Shown one piece after another: positions 1-8,327 of a stretch of DNA of 64,000 bases. This stretch comes from Saccharopolyspora_C sp040643635 (GTDB taxonomy: Bacteria > Actinomycetota > Actinomycetes > Mycobacteriales > Pseudonocardiaceae). The stretch is taken from assembly GCF_040643635.1 (NCBI RefSeq), contig NZ_JBEYUS010000006.1, positions 105,161 through 169,160 on the forward strand. Direction: 5' to 3'. The position numbers and the translations under genes are program-made. The stretch's first letter is position 1; the number at the start of each line of letters is the position of its first letter. The notes beneath the pieces are model-generated. The model worked only from the letters and a program-made list of their open reading frames with translations. It had not been told where the DNA came from and made no database searches.

Positions 1-62
1 TAGTTGATGACGATGAGGCCGATCACCAGCCCCAGCGTCACGAAGCGAAACCGTGTGCTCAT
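1..62 (-). CDS. MFS transporter, N-terminal fragment (cut by window edge)
   Basis: Only the first 20 codons are inside the window. They read MSTRFRFVTLGLVIGLIVIN and start at an ATG preceded by a GAGGA ribosome site about 8 bases upstream. A short basic N-terminus followed by a hydrophobic helix ending in VINY is typical of transmembrane helix 1 of the anion:cation symporter branch of the major facilitator superfamily. It lies 91 bases downstream of the MmgE/PrpD gene on the same strand, so it could be the uptake protein of the catabolic operon. Family assignment is an inference from very little sequence. Confidence 0.5.
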   Translation of the reverse strand, partial: MSTRFRFVTLGLVIGLIVIN

Positions 63-153
63 GGGGAATTCCTCGATTCCGGGTGGGGAATCGTTCGTTC
101 CGTTCGAACGGAGCGGACGAGACGTCGTTGTCTGCCGGTGCTCGGTGCGCGGT

Positions 154-1581
154 TCAGCCGTCCACTTCGGACTCGGCGAGCGCGGTGCGGACGCCGTCCA
201 GCACCTCGGCGACCGCGCGGTCCGCGCGCAGGTCCCACACCGAGGCGACGACGTCCGCCGCCCGGTCCGGTCCCACGGCCCGGCTCGCGTTGCCGGTGAA
301 CTTCGCCGCCAGCTCGTCGGCGGACAGCGGGCGACCGGGGCCGCCGCGGTTCTCGGTGATCCGTTCGGTCACCGTGCTGCCGTCGGCGAGCTCGGCGGTG
401 AGGACGGCGGGGAACTGCCGGGGGAATCCGGCGGTGGCCTGCTCGTCGGCGACGACCCGCACCCGCCCGGCCAGGTCCAGGCGCCGCGGGTCGGCCGCGG
501 CGGCGTCGGTGAAGTCCTCGTGGAACACGCCGAGCCCGCCGCCGCCCAGCAGCGCCGCCGCCACGGTGTACGGGCCGGAGAACGCGGCGTGGTAGCCGGA
601 GCGCGGATGCCGCTTCTCCTCGGCGGGTTCGGCGATGGTGCGCAGCACCGGGGCGGGCACCCCGAGCACCAGTTCGCGGACCTGCTCGGCCACCACGCCC
701 CGCTCCCGCAGCCGCAGCGCGGCGTCGATGCCGGCGTGCGTGAAGTGGTTGCAGGGGTAGGGCTTGAAGAACACGCCAGGTGTCTCCCACTGCTCGCCGA
801 GCCCGTCGGTGACCCGTTCCGGGTGCGCCCGTTCGCCGCAGAACGCGCGCAGGAACCCGAACCGGCCCTCGATCACGGTGGGCGGCCCGGTGAGGCCGTG
901 CCGCGCCAGGTCGGCGGCGGCGACCCCGGAGTGCGCGGCCCAGCCGCAGTGCACCCGCTTGATGGTGCCGCCGGTGCGGTTCGCCTCGATGACCCCGGCG
1001 CCCATGCTGGCGGCGATGCCCACCGCGGACGCCAGTTCTTCCGCGCCGAGCCCCTGCAGCATCCCGGCGGCGACGGCGGCGCCGATCGCGCCGCAGATCG
1101 CGGTGGCGTGCTGCCCGTGCTCGAAGAACACCGAGTTGCCGAGCTCCTCGTCGTAACCGGCCATGCCGAGGCGGCAGGTGACCTCGATGCCCATCGCCGC
1201 CGCGGCCAGCACCGCGCGTCCCCCGGCGCCGGTGCGTTCCGCGGTGGCCAGCGCCGCGGGCACCACCGAGGCCGACGGGTGCAGCACCGACGGCAGGTGG
1301 GTGTCGTCGAAGTCCAGGCTGTGCGCCAGGGTTCCGTTGACCAGCGCCGCCGACGGTGCCGGCACCCGGCCGGGCAGCCCGATCGCGGTCGCGGCGGGGT
1401 GCCCGCCCCACTCGGCGGCGACCGCCCCGGCGATCCGCGCCGGTTCCGCGCCGACCGCGGCGAGGGAATTGCCGAGCACGTCGACGATCCGGCCCGCCAC
1501 GTCGTCGGCCAGCGCGTCCTCGATGCCGTCCGCGGCCAGCCGGGCGCCGACCTCGCCGATCCGCTGCGCGGGAGTGGTCAC
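154..1581 (-). CDS. MmgE/PrpD family protein
   Basis: The 475-residue product matches the MmgE/PrpD family in length and motifs: the N-terminal helical domain carries LVNGTLAHSLDFDDTHLPS (about residues 80-100), the family signature, followed by the Gly-rich VGIAASMGAGVIEANRTGG region. The family includes 2-methylcitrate dehydratase, cis-aconitate decarboxylase and epimerases of small polycarboxylates, so the exact reaction cannot be read from sequence. The GTG start overlaps the stop of the upstream cyclase gene by four bases, so translation is probably coupled. In context it probably acts on a small di- or tricarboxylic acid produced by the neighbouring enzymes. Confidence 0.85.
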   Translation of the reverse strand: MTTPAQRIGEVGARLAADGIEDALADDVAGRIVDVLGNSLAAVGAEPARIAGAVAAEWGGHPAATAIGLPGRVPAPSAALVNGTLAHSLDFDDTHLPSVLHPSASVVPAALATAERTGAGGRAVLAAAAMGIEVTCRLGMAGYDEELGNSVFFEHGQHATAICGAIGAAVAAGMLQGLGAEELASAVGIAASMGAGVIEANRTGGTIKRVHCGWAAHSGVAAADLARHGLTGPPTVIEGRFGFLRAFCGERAHPERVTDGLGEQWETPGVFFKPYPCNHFTHAGIDAALRLRERGVVAEQVRELVLGVPAPVLRTIAEPAEEKRHPRSGYHAAFSGPYTVAAALLGGGGLGVFHEDFTDAAAADPRRLDLAGRVRVVADEQATAGFPRQFPAVLTAELADGSTVTERITENRGGPGRPLSADELAAKFTGNASRAVGPDRAADVVASVWDLRADRAVAEVLDGVRTALAESEVDG

Positions 1582-2390
1582 GGCTGCACCACCGCCAGCG
1601 GCCGCACCGGGGCGCCGGTGCCGCCGACGATGCGCAGCGGGGCGAACACGGCGAGGAACTCACCCAGCCCGGCTTCGGCGGCGTCCTCCAGCGCGAGGTG
1701 CTCGACGATGTGGATGCCGTGCTCCACCAGCAGCACCCGGTGCACCGGCAGCACGCGGTGTCCCGCGCCCGCCGGGATCTGCTCGTAGGCGGTGGTGTCG
1801 CCGCCGGTGGCGACGATGCCGCGTTGGACGAGCCATTCGGCGCCGTCCACGGTCATCCCGGGCACCCCGGTCTCCTTGCCGACGTAGGCGACCGGGTCGC
1901 CGAACAGCCCGCCCCACCCGCTGCGCACCACGGCGACGTCGCCGGGGCCGGGTTCGGCGCCTGCGCGCTCCGCGGCCAGCGCCAGGTCCTCGGCGGTGAT
2001 GCCGTAGCCGGGTTCCAGCACGTCCACGCCGTGCGCCGCGGCCACGTCGAGGAACACCCCGCGGGTCACCATCGGCGGAATCGTCTCCGCGCCGTGCACG
2101 GTGTGCTTGCCGCCGCGCTGCGCTTCGGCCGCGTCGGCGCCGCCGTGCAGCTTGCCGTCGTGGCTGACGTGGGCGAGCGCGTCGACGTGGGTGCCGGTGT
2201 GCCCGCCGGTGACGATCACCTCGTTGGACGCCGAGCCGCCGTCGGGGCGGACCGCGTCGCCGTGGCGGCGTTCCAGGGTCATCCGGAATCCGGGGTGGTT
2301 CGGCGAGCCCGCCATCCCCGTGTACAGCGGGTGGCCGAGCTCGATGATGCGGGTCCCGGCGCGCACGGCGCCGAGCAGGGCGTCGGTCAC
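1578..2390 (-). CDS. Cyclase family protein (kynurenine-formamidase-like metal hydrolase)
   Basis: The 270-residue product has the metal-binding signature GGHTGTHVDALAHVS (about residues 63-77), the HxGTHxDxxxH motif of the cyclase/arylformamidase family (PF04199), and opens with ELGHPLYTGM as many members do. Such enzymes use two divalent metals to hydrolyse cyclic or formyl amides or lactones. It overlaps both neighbours by four bases (GTG start at 2390, stop over the next GTG), making it the fourth cistron of a tightly coupled operon. A ring-opening hydrolase here, with a dihydropyrimidinase-like enzyme on the other strand, suggests that a cyclic amide or imide is processed; this is inference. 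Confidence 0.85.
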   Translation of the reverse strand: MTDALLGAVRAGTRIIELGHPLYTGMAGSPNHPGFRMTLERRHGDAVRPDGGSASNEVIVTGGHTGTHVDALAHVSHDGKLHGGADAAEAQRGGKHTVHGAETIPPMVTRGVFLDVAAAHGVDVLEPGYGITAEDLALAAERAGAEPGPGDVAVVRSGWGGLFGDPVAYVGKETGVPGMTVDGAEWLVQRGIVATGGDTTAYEQIPAGAGHRVLPVHRVLLVEHGIHIVEHLALEDAAEAGLGEFLAVFAPLRIVGGTGAPVRPLAVVQP

Positions 2391-3241
2391 GGGTTCTCCT
2401 TCCCGGCCGCGGCACGGCCCGGTTCGTGGTGCTGCTGCAGCTCATCGGCCAGTTCGGCGACCCAGCGGGCCCCGGCGACGACGGCCGGATCGACGAAGCG
2501 GCCGTCGGAGTCCACCCAGGCGGCGGCGCCCGCGGCGCCGACCGAGGCCAGCAGGGACCGCGCCCGCGCCACCTCGTCCGCGTCGGGGGTGAAGGCCTGG
2601 TGGACGGGGTCGATCTGGCGGGGGTGGATCACCGAGCGGCCGAAGAACCCGGCGTCGCGCAGGGCGGCGCTGTCCGCCGCGAGGCCCGCGGTGTCGGCCA
2701 GGTCGGTCCACACGCTGGCGACCGGGCTGGGCAGCCCGGCCGCCCGGTTGGCGGTGACGATCCGGGACCGCGCCCAGCCGAGCTCGGTGCGGTCGCGGAT
2801 CCGCAGGTCCGCGGCCAGATCGGTCTCGCCCGGGGAGATCCCGGCGACCAGCGGGTGGCAGGTGGCGAGTTCGAAGGCCCGCTCCAGGCCGCGGGCGCTC
2901 TCCACCAGCAGGTGCAGCGGCAGCCCGGTCCGCTCGGCCAGCGCGGCGACCGCGGCCGGGTCCTCCGCCTTCGGCACCCGCAGCCCGGCGGCGCCGGACC
3001 CGGCCAGCGCTTCGGCGTCGGCCGCGGCCCACGGGGTTCCGGAACCGTTGATCCGCACCCAGGTCCGCTCGCCCGCGCGGGCCGCCGCGCAGCCGCGGGC
3101 GCGGTCCTTCGCCGCGGGCGGGACCGCGTCCTCCAGGTCCAGGACCACGGCGTCGGCCGCCCCGTCGAGGGCCTTGGTGACCAGGTCCTCCCGGTGCGCG
3201 GGCACGTACAGCCAGCTCCGCGCCCGGCCGAGGGCGCTCAC
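2387..3241 (-). CDS. HpcH/HpaI aldolase / CitE-like CoA ester lyase
   Basis: The 284-residue product begins RSWLYVPAHREDLVTKAL and continues with AVVLDLEDAVPPAAKDRAR, the N-terminal strands and Asp-Glu-Asp metal site of CitE-like lyases (citryl-, malyl- or citramalyl-CoA lyases). ELATCHPLVAGISPGETDLAADL carries the second acidic cluster and FGRSVIHPRQI the usual C-terminal motif. The family cleaves beta-hydroxyacyl-CoA thioesters to acetyl-CoA plus a keto acid, or thioesters to acids. It overlaps the CoA-transferase gene by four bases, and the pair resembles an activate-then-cleave module like itaconate/citramalate degradation. Substrate unknown. Start is GTG. Confidence 0.85.
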   Translation of the reverse strand: MSALGRARSWLYVPAHREDLVTKALDGAADAVVLDLEDAVPPAAKDRARGCAAARAGERTWVRINGSGTPWAAADAEALAGSGAAGLRVPKAEDPAAVAALAERTGLPLHLLVESARGLERAFELATCHPLVAGISPGETDLAADLRIRDRTELGWARSRIVTANRAAGLPSPVASVWTDLADTAGLAADSAALRDAGFFGRSVIHPRQIDPVHQAFTPDADEVARARSLLASVGAAGAAAWVDSDGRFVDPAVVAGARWVAELADELQQHHEPGRAAAGKENP

Positions 3242-4449
3242 ACGACCCCCTGCTCGCGCAGCCGGTCCAGCTCACCGGCGTCGACGCCGAGGGACCCCAG
3301 CACCTCCGCGGTGTGCGCGCCGAGCCGCGGGCCGGTGGTGCGGACCGAACCGGGCGTGTCCGACAGCCGGAACGGGGTGTTCTGGAAGCGGACCGGGCCC
3401 AGTTCCTCGTCGTCGATCGTCACGATGCTGCCGAGCGCGTTGAAGTGCGGATCGGCGAGCACGTCGGCCGCGGTGTAGATCGGGGCGACGGCGGCCTGCG
3501 CCTCTTCGAAGCCGGCGACGACCTGGTCCCGGTCGCGGGCGGCGATCCAGGAACCGACGGCCGCGTCCAGCTCCGCCACGTGCTCGGCGCGGCCCGCGCC
3601 GCTGGCGAACCACGGCTCGTCGATCAGCTCCGGGGCGCCGACCAGCCGCATCACCCGCTCGGCGATCGACTGGGCGCTGGTGGAGACCGCGACCCAGCGG
3701 CCGTCGGAGCACCGGTAGGTGTTGCGCGGCGCGTTGTTCGACGAGCGGTTCCCGGTGCGCGGCTGCAGCACCCCGAGCTGGTCGTAGGCGATCAGGCCCG
3801 GCCCGAGCAGGTGCAGCAGCGGCTCGATGATCGCGGTGTCCAGCACCTGCCCGCGCCCGGTGCTCTCCCGCGCCCGCAGCGCGGTGAGGATGCCGAACGC
3901 GGTGGTGAGCGCGGCGACGCCGTCGGCGAGCCCGAACGGCGGCAGCGTCGGCGGCCCGTCCGGTTCCCCGGTCATGGCGGCGAATCCGCTCATCGCCTCG
4001 GCGAGGGTGCCGAAGCCGGGCCGCGACGAGTACGGGCCGGTCTGCCCGAACCCGGTCACCCGCGCCAGCACGAGCCGCGGGTTGCGGGCGGACAGCTCCT
4101 CCCAGCCGAGGCCCCAGCGCTCCAGCGTGCCGGGCCGGAAGTTCTCGATCACCACGTCGGCGTCGGCCGCGAGGTCGAGGAACAGCTCCCGGCCGCGCGG
4201 CGTGGACAGCACCAGGGTGATCGCCCGCTTGTTGCGGGCCAGCATCTTCCACCAGAGCCCGACGCCGTCCTTCTGCGCGCCGTGCGTCCGCGCCGGGTCG
4301 CCGCGCGGGTGCTCGATCTTGATGACGTCGGCGCCGTGGTCGCCCAGCAGCGTGGCGGCCAGCGGCCCGGCGAACAGGGTGGAGGCGTCGAGGACCTTCA
4401 GGCCGTCCAGCGCCGGGAGGACCGAGTCCGCGGGGTGGTCGTGGGTCAT
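3238..4449 (-). CDS. CaiB/BaiF family (class III) CoA-transferase
   Basis: The 403-residue product shows the class III CoA-transferase pattern: GLKVLDASTLFAGPLAATLLGDHGADVIKIE at the N-terminus, VVIENFRPGTLERWGL, and GFGQTGPYSSRPGFGTLAEAMSG, with the catalytic Asp expected in this last third (RPGF region followed by D in GLADGVAAL). These enzymes move CoA between organic acids, usually using succinyl-CoA or acetyl-CoA. The ATG at 4449 is chosen because it forms an ATGA overlap with the IclR stop; a longer frame upstream lacks a good ribosome site. It probably activates the acid later cleaved by the CitE-like lyase. Confidence 0.9.
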   Translation of the reverse strand: MTHDHPADSVLPALDGLKVLDASTLFAGPLAATLLGDHGADVIKIEHPRGDPARTHGAQKDGVGLWWKMLARNKRAITLVLSTPRGRELFLDLAADADVVIENFRPGTLERWGLGWEELSARNPRLVLARVTGFGQTGPYSSRPGFGTLAEAMSGFAAMTGEPDGPPTLPPFGLADGVAALTTAFGILTALRARESTGRGQVLDTAIIEPLLHLLGPGLIAYDQLGVLQPRTGNRSSNNAPRNTYRCSDGRWVAVSTSAQSIAERVMRLVGAPELIDEPWFASGAGRAEHVAELDAAVGSWIAARDRDQVVAGFEEAQAAVAPIYTAADVLADPHFNALGSIVTIDDEELGPVRFQNTPFRLSDTPGSVRTTGPRLGAHTAEVLGSLGVDAGELDRLREQGVV

Positions 4450-5243
4450 CGCGTTCCTCCACTGGTGACGGGTCGCTGCGGGACGAGTCCCCCGAGGCGG
4501 GCGGTGACGCGGTCCGCGGTCTCGATCAGCTCGGGTGCGGTGGCGGCGACGAACTCGTCGGTCACCCGGTAGCGGGGCCCGCACACCGAGACCGCGCCCA
4601 CCAGCCCGCCGGGGCCGAACACCGGGACCGCGACCGAACCGGCGTCGCTCTGCCGCTCCCCCTCGGAGGCCGCGTAGCCGAGCCGCCGGATCCGCTCCAG
4701 CTCGGCGCGCAGCGCGGCCGGATCGGTGGGCGTCGCGGGGGTGAGCGCGGCGAGTTCCCCGGCGAGCAGCCGGTCCACCTCATCCGGCGCGGAGTGGGCG
4801 AGCATGCACTTGCCGGACGATCCGGCGTGCAGCGGGAACCGGCGGCCGAGCTCCACCGACATGGTGATCTCGTGGGTGCCGACGACCTGGTCGAGGTAGA
4901 CGCGGCCGCCGTGCACCTTCGCGCTGATCGTGACGGTCTCGTGCAGCCGGTCGCGCAATTCGGCGAGGAACGGCAGCGCCGTGGTCCGCAGGTCGGATTC
5001 GCGCAGCGCCCGGCTGCCCAGCGCGGCCGCGGCCGGTCCGAGCCGGTACTCGCGGCTCGCCGCGTCGTAGGCGATCAGGTCCCGCGCGGTCAGCGATTGC
5101 AGGATGCGGTGCACCACGGCCTTCGAGAGGCCGAGTTCGCGGGACACCCGGCTCACGCCGAGCGTCGGCGGCCCGTCGGTGAACAGCAGCAGCACGTCCG
5201 CCACCCGTTCGGTGGCCCCGGTGCCCCCGGTCATCTCCGCCAC
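4446..5243 (-). CDS. IclR family transcriptional regulator
   Basis: The 265-residue product has an N-terminal winged helix-turn-helix (ATERVADVLLLFTDGPPTLGVSRVSRELGLSKAVVHRILQSL, given here only as the span near residues 10-50) and a C-terminal ligand-binding domain with GRRFPLHAGSSGKCMLA and the late GAVSVCGPRYRVT segment typical of IclR. GTG at 5243 is preferred over the ATG at 5234 because GGAGGG lies five bases upstream of it. As first gene of the overlapping minus-strand operon and divergent from the oxidoreductase gene, it most likely controls both units in response to a pathway intermediate. Confidence 0.9.
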   Translation of the reverse strand: MAEMTGGTGATERVADVLLLFTDGPPTLGVSRVSRELGLSKAVVHRILQSLTARDLIAYDAASREYRLGPAAAALGSRALRESDLRTTALPFLAELRDRLHETVTISAKVHGGRVYLDQVVGTHEITMSVELGRRFPLHAGSSGKCMLAHSAPDEVDRLLAGELAALTPATPTDPAALRAELERIRRLGYAASEGERQSDAGSVAVPVFGPGGLVGAVSVCGPRYRVTDEFVAATAPELIETADRVTARLGGLVPQRPVTSGGTR

Positions 5244-5313
5244 GTCGTCCCTCCGATTGCCCCGATCGTCGTACCGCTTACCGGAACGACAGTGAGTGCT
5301 CGAACCGCGCAAT

Positions 5314-5340
5314 GTCAAGAAATTCGTGCAGGTTCTTGCA
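5314..5340. promoter_or_regulatory. Candidate IclR operator in divergent promoter region
   Basis: The 196-base gap between the IclR gene and the oppositely oriented oxidoreductase holds an inverted repeat, CAAGAA (5316-5321) and TTCTTG (5333-5338), spaced by 11 bases. It is markedly more AT-rich than its surroundings. A TTGCAT / TTATCG pair with a long 19-base spacer just downstream could be the promoter of the plus-strand unit. The position fits an autoregulating IclR protein. The assignment is inference from symmetry and location only. Confidence 0.4.
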
Positions 5341-5439
5341 TAGAGCCAGGCAGAGTGCTCTTATCGAAACACCAGCCGCATTCAATTCCGTTCCGCTCAG
5401 CGAAACAAATTGAACCGTGCTGGTAGTGAGGAGAAAGCG

Positions 5440-6819
5440 ATGACGATCGATGTCGATCTCGTGGTCGCCGGAGCGGGCGGCGGGCTGATCGCCGCGATCC
5501 GCGGGGCGCAGCTGGGGCTCGACGTGCTGGTGGTCGACTCGGACGCGGACTTCCGCCGCGGCAACAACACCTCGATGTCGACCGCGATGATCCCGGGGCC
5601 CGGATCGCGCTTCCAGGCCGCCGCCGGGATCTCCGACTCACCCGAGCTGTTCCTCGCCGACGTCGACCGCAAGACCGGCGGCACCGCCGACCGGCGCATC
5701 GCGGCGGCGCTGGCGCGGGTGGGCGCCGAGCTCGTGGAATGGCTGGCCGACGACGTGGGCCTGCCGATCGAGCTGCCCACCGACTTCGACTACCCGGGCC
5801 ACGCGGTCCCGCGGGTGCACAGCCTCCCCGGGCGGCACGGTTCGGCGCTGCTCGGGCACCTGCTCGACGCGGTGGACCGCAGCGAGCGCATCGACCTGCT
5901 CGCCCCGGCCCGGCTCGTCGGCGTCGAACCGGCGCCGGACGGCCGGACCGCCGTGCTGGAGAACCCGGCCGGGGAGCGCGAGGAGATCACCGCCCGCGCG
6001 GTGCTGCTGGCCACCAACGGCTACGGCGCCGACCGCGAGCTCGTCGCGGCCCACCTGCCGGACATCGCGGACGCGCACTACCACGGCGGCGAGCACTCCC
6101 GCGGCGATGCGCTGCGGATCGGCCGGGAGCTCGGCGCCGCCACCGGGTTCCTCGACGCCTACCAGGGCCACGCCGCGCTGTCCGCGGCCGCCCGGACCCT
6201 GGTGACCTGGACGGCGGTGATGCACGGCGGTGCCGTCGTCGACTCCGGCGGCACCCGGTTCGGCGACGAGACGACCGGCTACTCCGAATACGCCGCGGTG
6301 CTCGCCGGGCGGCCCGGCGGCCGCGGCTGGCTGGTCTTCGACGAGCGGATCGACGGGCTGTGCCGCGCCTTCGGCGACTACCGGGACGTGCTCGCCGCGG
6401 GCGCCGTGCGGCGCGCGGCCGATCCGGCGGGGCTCGCCGAGCTGATCGGGGTGCCCGCCGCGGCGCTGGAGCGGGAGCTCGCCGACCTCGCCGCCGTGGC
6501 CGCCGGAACCCGCGCCGACCGGTTCGGCCGCGCCGCGACGGCCGCGCTGCACCCGCCGTACCACGCCGTCGAGATCGTCCCGGCGCTGTTCCACACCCAG
6601 GGCGGGCTGCTCGTCGACGAGCACGCCCGCGTCCTGGACCTAGCCGGGGAACCCGTTCCCGGCCTGTACGCCTCCGGTGGCGCCGCCGCCGGGATCTCCG
6701 GCCACGGCGCGGCCGGCTACCTGGCGGGCAACGGACTGCTGCCCGCGCTGGGCCTCGCCTACCTGGCCGCCGGGCACCTCGCCCGGTCCACCCGCAACCC
6801 CTCGGAAGGTGCCCGATGA
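5440..6819 (+). CDS. FAD-dependent oxidoreductase (fumarate reductase / ketosteroid dehydrogenase-like flavoprotein)
   Basis: The 459-residue product starts with the dinucleotide-binding fold: VDLVVAGAGGGLIAAIRGAQLG then VLVVDSD about 15 residues later. The C-terminus has GLYASGGAAAGISGHGAAGYLAGNGLL, the FAD-contacting segment of the succinate dehydrogenase/fumarate reductase flavoprotein family. The ATG at 5440 is selected because GTGAGGAG lies eight bases upstream. It is the first gene of a two-gene unit divergent from the IclR operon and overlaps the amidohydrolase gene by four bases. It likely adds or removes a double bond next to a carbonyl in the catabolic substrate; substrate unknown. 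Confidence 0.85.
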   Translation: MTIDVDLVVAGAGGGLIAAIRGAQLGLDVLVVDSDADFRRGNNTSMSTAMIPGPGSRFQAAAGISDSPELFLADVDRKTGGTADRRIAAALARVGAELVEWLADDVGLPIELPTDFDYPGHAVPRVHSLPGRHGSALLGHLLDAVDRSERIDLLAPARLVGVEPAPDGRTAVLENPAGEREEITARAVLLATNGYGADRELVAAHLPDIADAHYHGGEHSRGDALRIGRELGAATGFLDAYQGHAALSAAARTLVTWTAVMHGGAVVDSGGTRFGDETTGYSEYAAVLAGRPGGRGWLVFDERIDGLCRAFGDYRDVLAAGAVRRAADPAGLAELIGVPAAALERELADLAAVAAGTRADRFGRAATAALHPPYHAVEIVPALFHTQGGLLVDEHARVLDLAGEPVPGLYASGGAAAGISGHGAAGYLAGNGLLPALGLAYLAAGHLARSTRNPSEGAR

Positions 6820-8282
6820 CCCGACCCGACCTGATCGTCCGCGACGTCCGAGTCGTCCGCCCCGGCGGCGGCGAACCGTTCCGCGCCGACATCGCGATCG
6901 CCGACGGCGTCGTCGCCGAGGTCGGACCGGACCTGGCGGTACCGGAGGGCACCGAGGTCCACGAGGGTCGCGGGCTGCTCGCCTTCCCCGGCGTCGTCGA
7001 CGCCCACCAGCACTGGGGCATCTACAACCCGCTGGCCGAGGACACCGCCACCGAGAGCCGCGCCTGCGCGCAGGGCGGGGTCACCACCTCGCTCACCTAC
7101 ATGCGGACCGGGCAGTACTACCTGAACCGCGGCGGCCCGTACGCCGAGGTGTTCCCCGAGGTGCTCGGCGCGGCCGAGGGCCGCTCGTACGTGGACTACG
7201 CGTTCCACCTCGCCCCGATGCAGTCCTCGCACATCGACGAGATCCCGGCGCTGGTCCGGGAGCACGGCGTCACCTCGTTCAAGATCTTCATGTTCTACGG
7301 CAGCCACGGGCTGCACGGGCGCTCCACCGACCAGAGCGACTTCCTGATGATCCCCGAGGGCGAGCGCTACGACATCGCGCACTTCGAGTTCGTCATGCGC
7401 GGCATCCAGGCCGCCCGCGAGGCCAACCCGGACATCGCCGACCAGATCTCGCTGTCGCTGCACTGCGAGACCGCGGAGATCATGACCGCCTACACCCGGC
7501 TCGTGGAGGAGGAGGGCGAGCTCTCCGGGCTGGAGGCCTACAGCGCGTCCCGCCCGCCGCACTCCGAAGGCCTGGCGGTCACCATCGCCTCCTACCTCGC
7601 GCACGAGACGGGCCTGCCCACCATCAACCTGCTGCACCTGTCGTCGGCGAAGGCGATGGAGGCGGCGATGGTGATGGCGAAGGCCTTCCCGCACGTCGAC
7701 TTCCGCCGCGAGGTCACCATCGGCCACCTGCTCGCCGACGTCAGCACCGCCGACGGCGTCGGCGGCAAGGTCAACCCGCCGCTGCGGCCCCGCGCCGACG
7801 TCGAAGCCCTCTGGGAGCACCTGCTGGCGGGCGACGTCAGCTGGGTCGTGTCCGACCACGCCTGCTGCAAGGAGGAGAAGAAGTTCGGCGACGACCCGTC
7901 CGACGTGTTCGCCGCGAAATCCGGGTTCGGCGGCACCGAATACCTGCTGCCCGGCCTCGTCGGCGAAGGCCGCAGGCGCGGGCTGCCGATGTCCTCGGTC
8001 GCCGAACTGCTGTCCACCAACCCGGCCCGGCGCCTCGGCCTGCCCACCAAGGGCGACATCGCGCCCGGCTTCGACGCCGACATCGCCCTCGTCGACCCGG
8101 ACCGCTCGTTCGTCGTCGACCCCGGCGACTCCGAATCCACCCAGGAGTACACGCCGTTCCGCGGCATGGAGATCGGCGCCACCGTCGAGACCACGTTCCT
8201 GCGCGGCAGGCGGATCTTCGACGAGGGCACCGTCCGCGGCGACCCCGCCGGCCGCTACCTCCACCGCCCCACCGGCCGCTGA
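6816..8282 (+). CDS. Dihydropyrimidinase/dihydroorotase-like amidohydrolase
   Basis: The 488-residue product has the full metal site of the cyclic amidohydrolase family: VVDAHQHWG (HxH after strand 1), TSFKIFMFYG with the lysine that becomes carboxylated, LSLHCET and INLLHLSS histidines, and VSDHACCKEEKK with the final aspartate. NPARRLGLPTKGDIAPGFDADIALVD is the usual C-terminal strand pattern. Members hydrolyse cyclic amides such as dihydropyrimidines, hydantoins or dihydroorotate. It is not the biosynthetic pyrC by context: it lies in a catabolic cluster, overlapping the flavoprotein gene (ATGA). It probably opens a ring after reduction or oxidation by the partner enzyme. Confidence 0.85.
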   Translation: MTRPDLIVRDVRVVRPGGGEPFRADIAIADGVVAEVGPDLAVPEGTEVHEGRGLLAFPGVVDAHQHWGIYNPLAEDTATESRACAQGGVTTSLTYMRTGQYYLNRGGPYAEVFPEVLGAAEGRSYVDYAFHLAPMQSSHIDEIPALVREHGVTSFKIFMFYGSHGLHGRSTDQSDFLMIPEGERYDIAHFEFVMRGIQAAREANPDIADQISLSLHCETAEIMTAYTRLVEEEGELSGLEAYSASRPPHSEGLAVTIASYLAHETGLPTINLLHLSSAKAMEAAMVMAKAFPHVDFRREVTIGHLLADVSTADGVGGKVNPPLRPRADVEALWEHLLAGDVSWVVSDHACCKEEKKFGDDPSDVFAAKSGFGGTEYLLPGLVGEGRRRGLPMSSVAELLSTNPARRLGLPTKGDIAPGFDADIALVDPDRSFVVDPGDSESTQEYTPFRGMEIGATVETTFLRGRRIFDEGTVRGDPAGRYLHRPTGR

Positions 8283-8290
8283 TCCCGGCC

Positions 8291-8319
8291 CGTTCGGCCG
8301 CCGACCTGGCGGCCGAACG
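8291..8319. terminator. Bidirectional hairpin between convergent genes
   Basis: CGTTCGGCCGCC (8291-8302) and GGCGGCCGAACG (8308-8319) form a perfect 12-bp stem with a five-base loop. It fills the 45-base gap between the convergent amidohydrolase and HsdR-N genes. There is no clear T-run, as is usual in high-GC actinobacteria. It probably ends transcription from both sides. Confidence 0.65.
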
Positions 8320-8327
8320 GCCGGCCG

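Noticed and set aside
6816..8282. Biosynthetic dihydroorotase (pyrC)
   Set aside because: Pyrimidine operon genes are absent and the gene overlaps a catabolic flavoprotein. The sequence is more like the dihydropyrimidinase branch.
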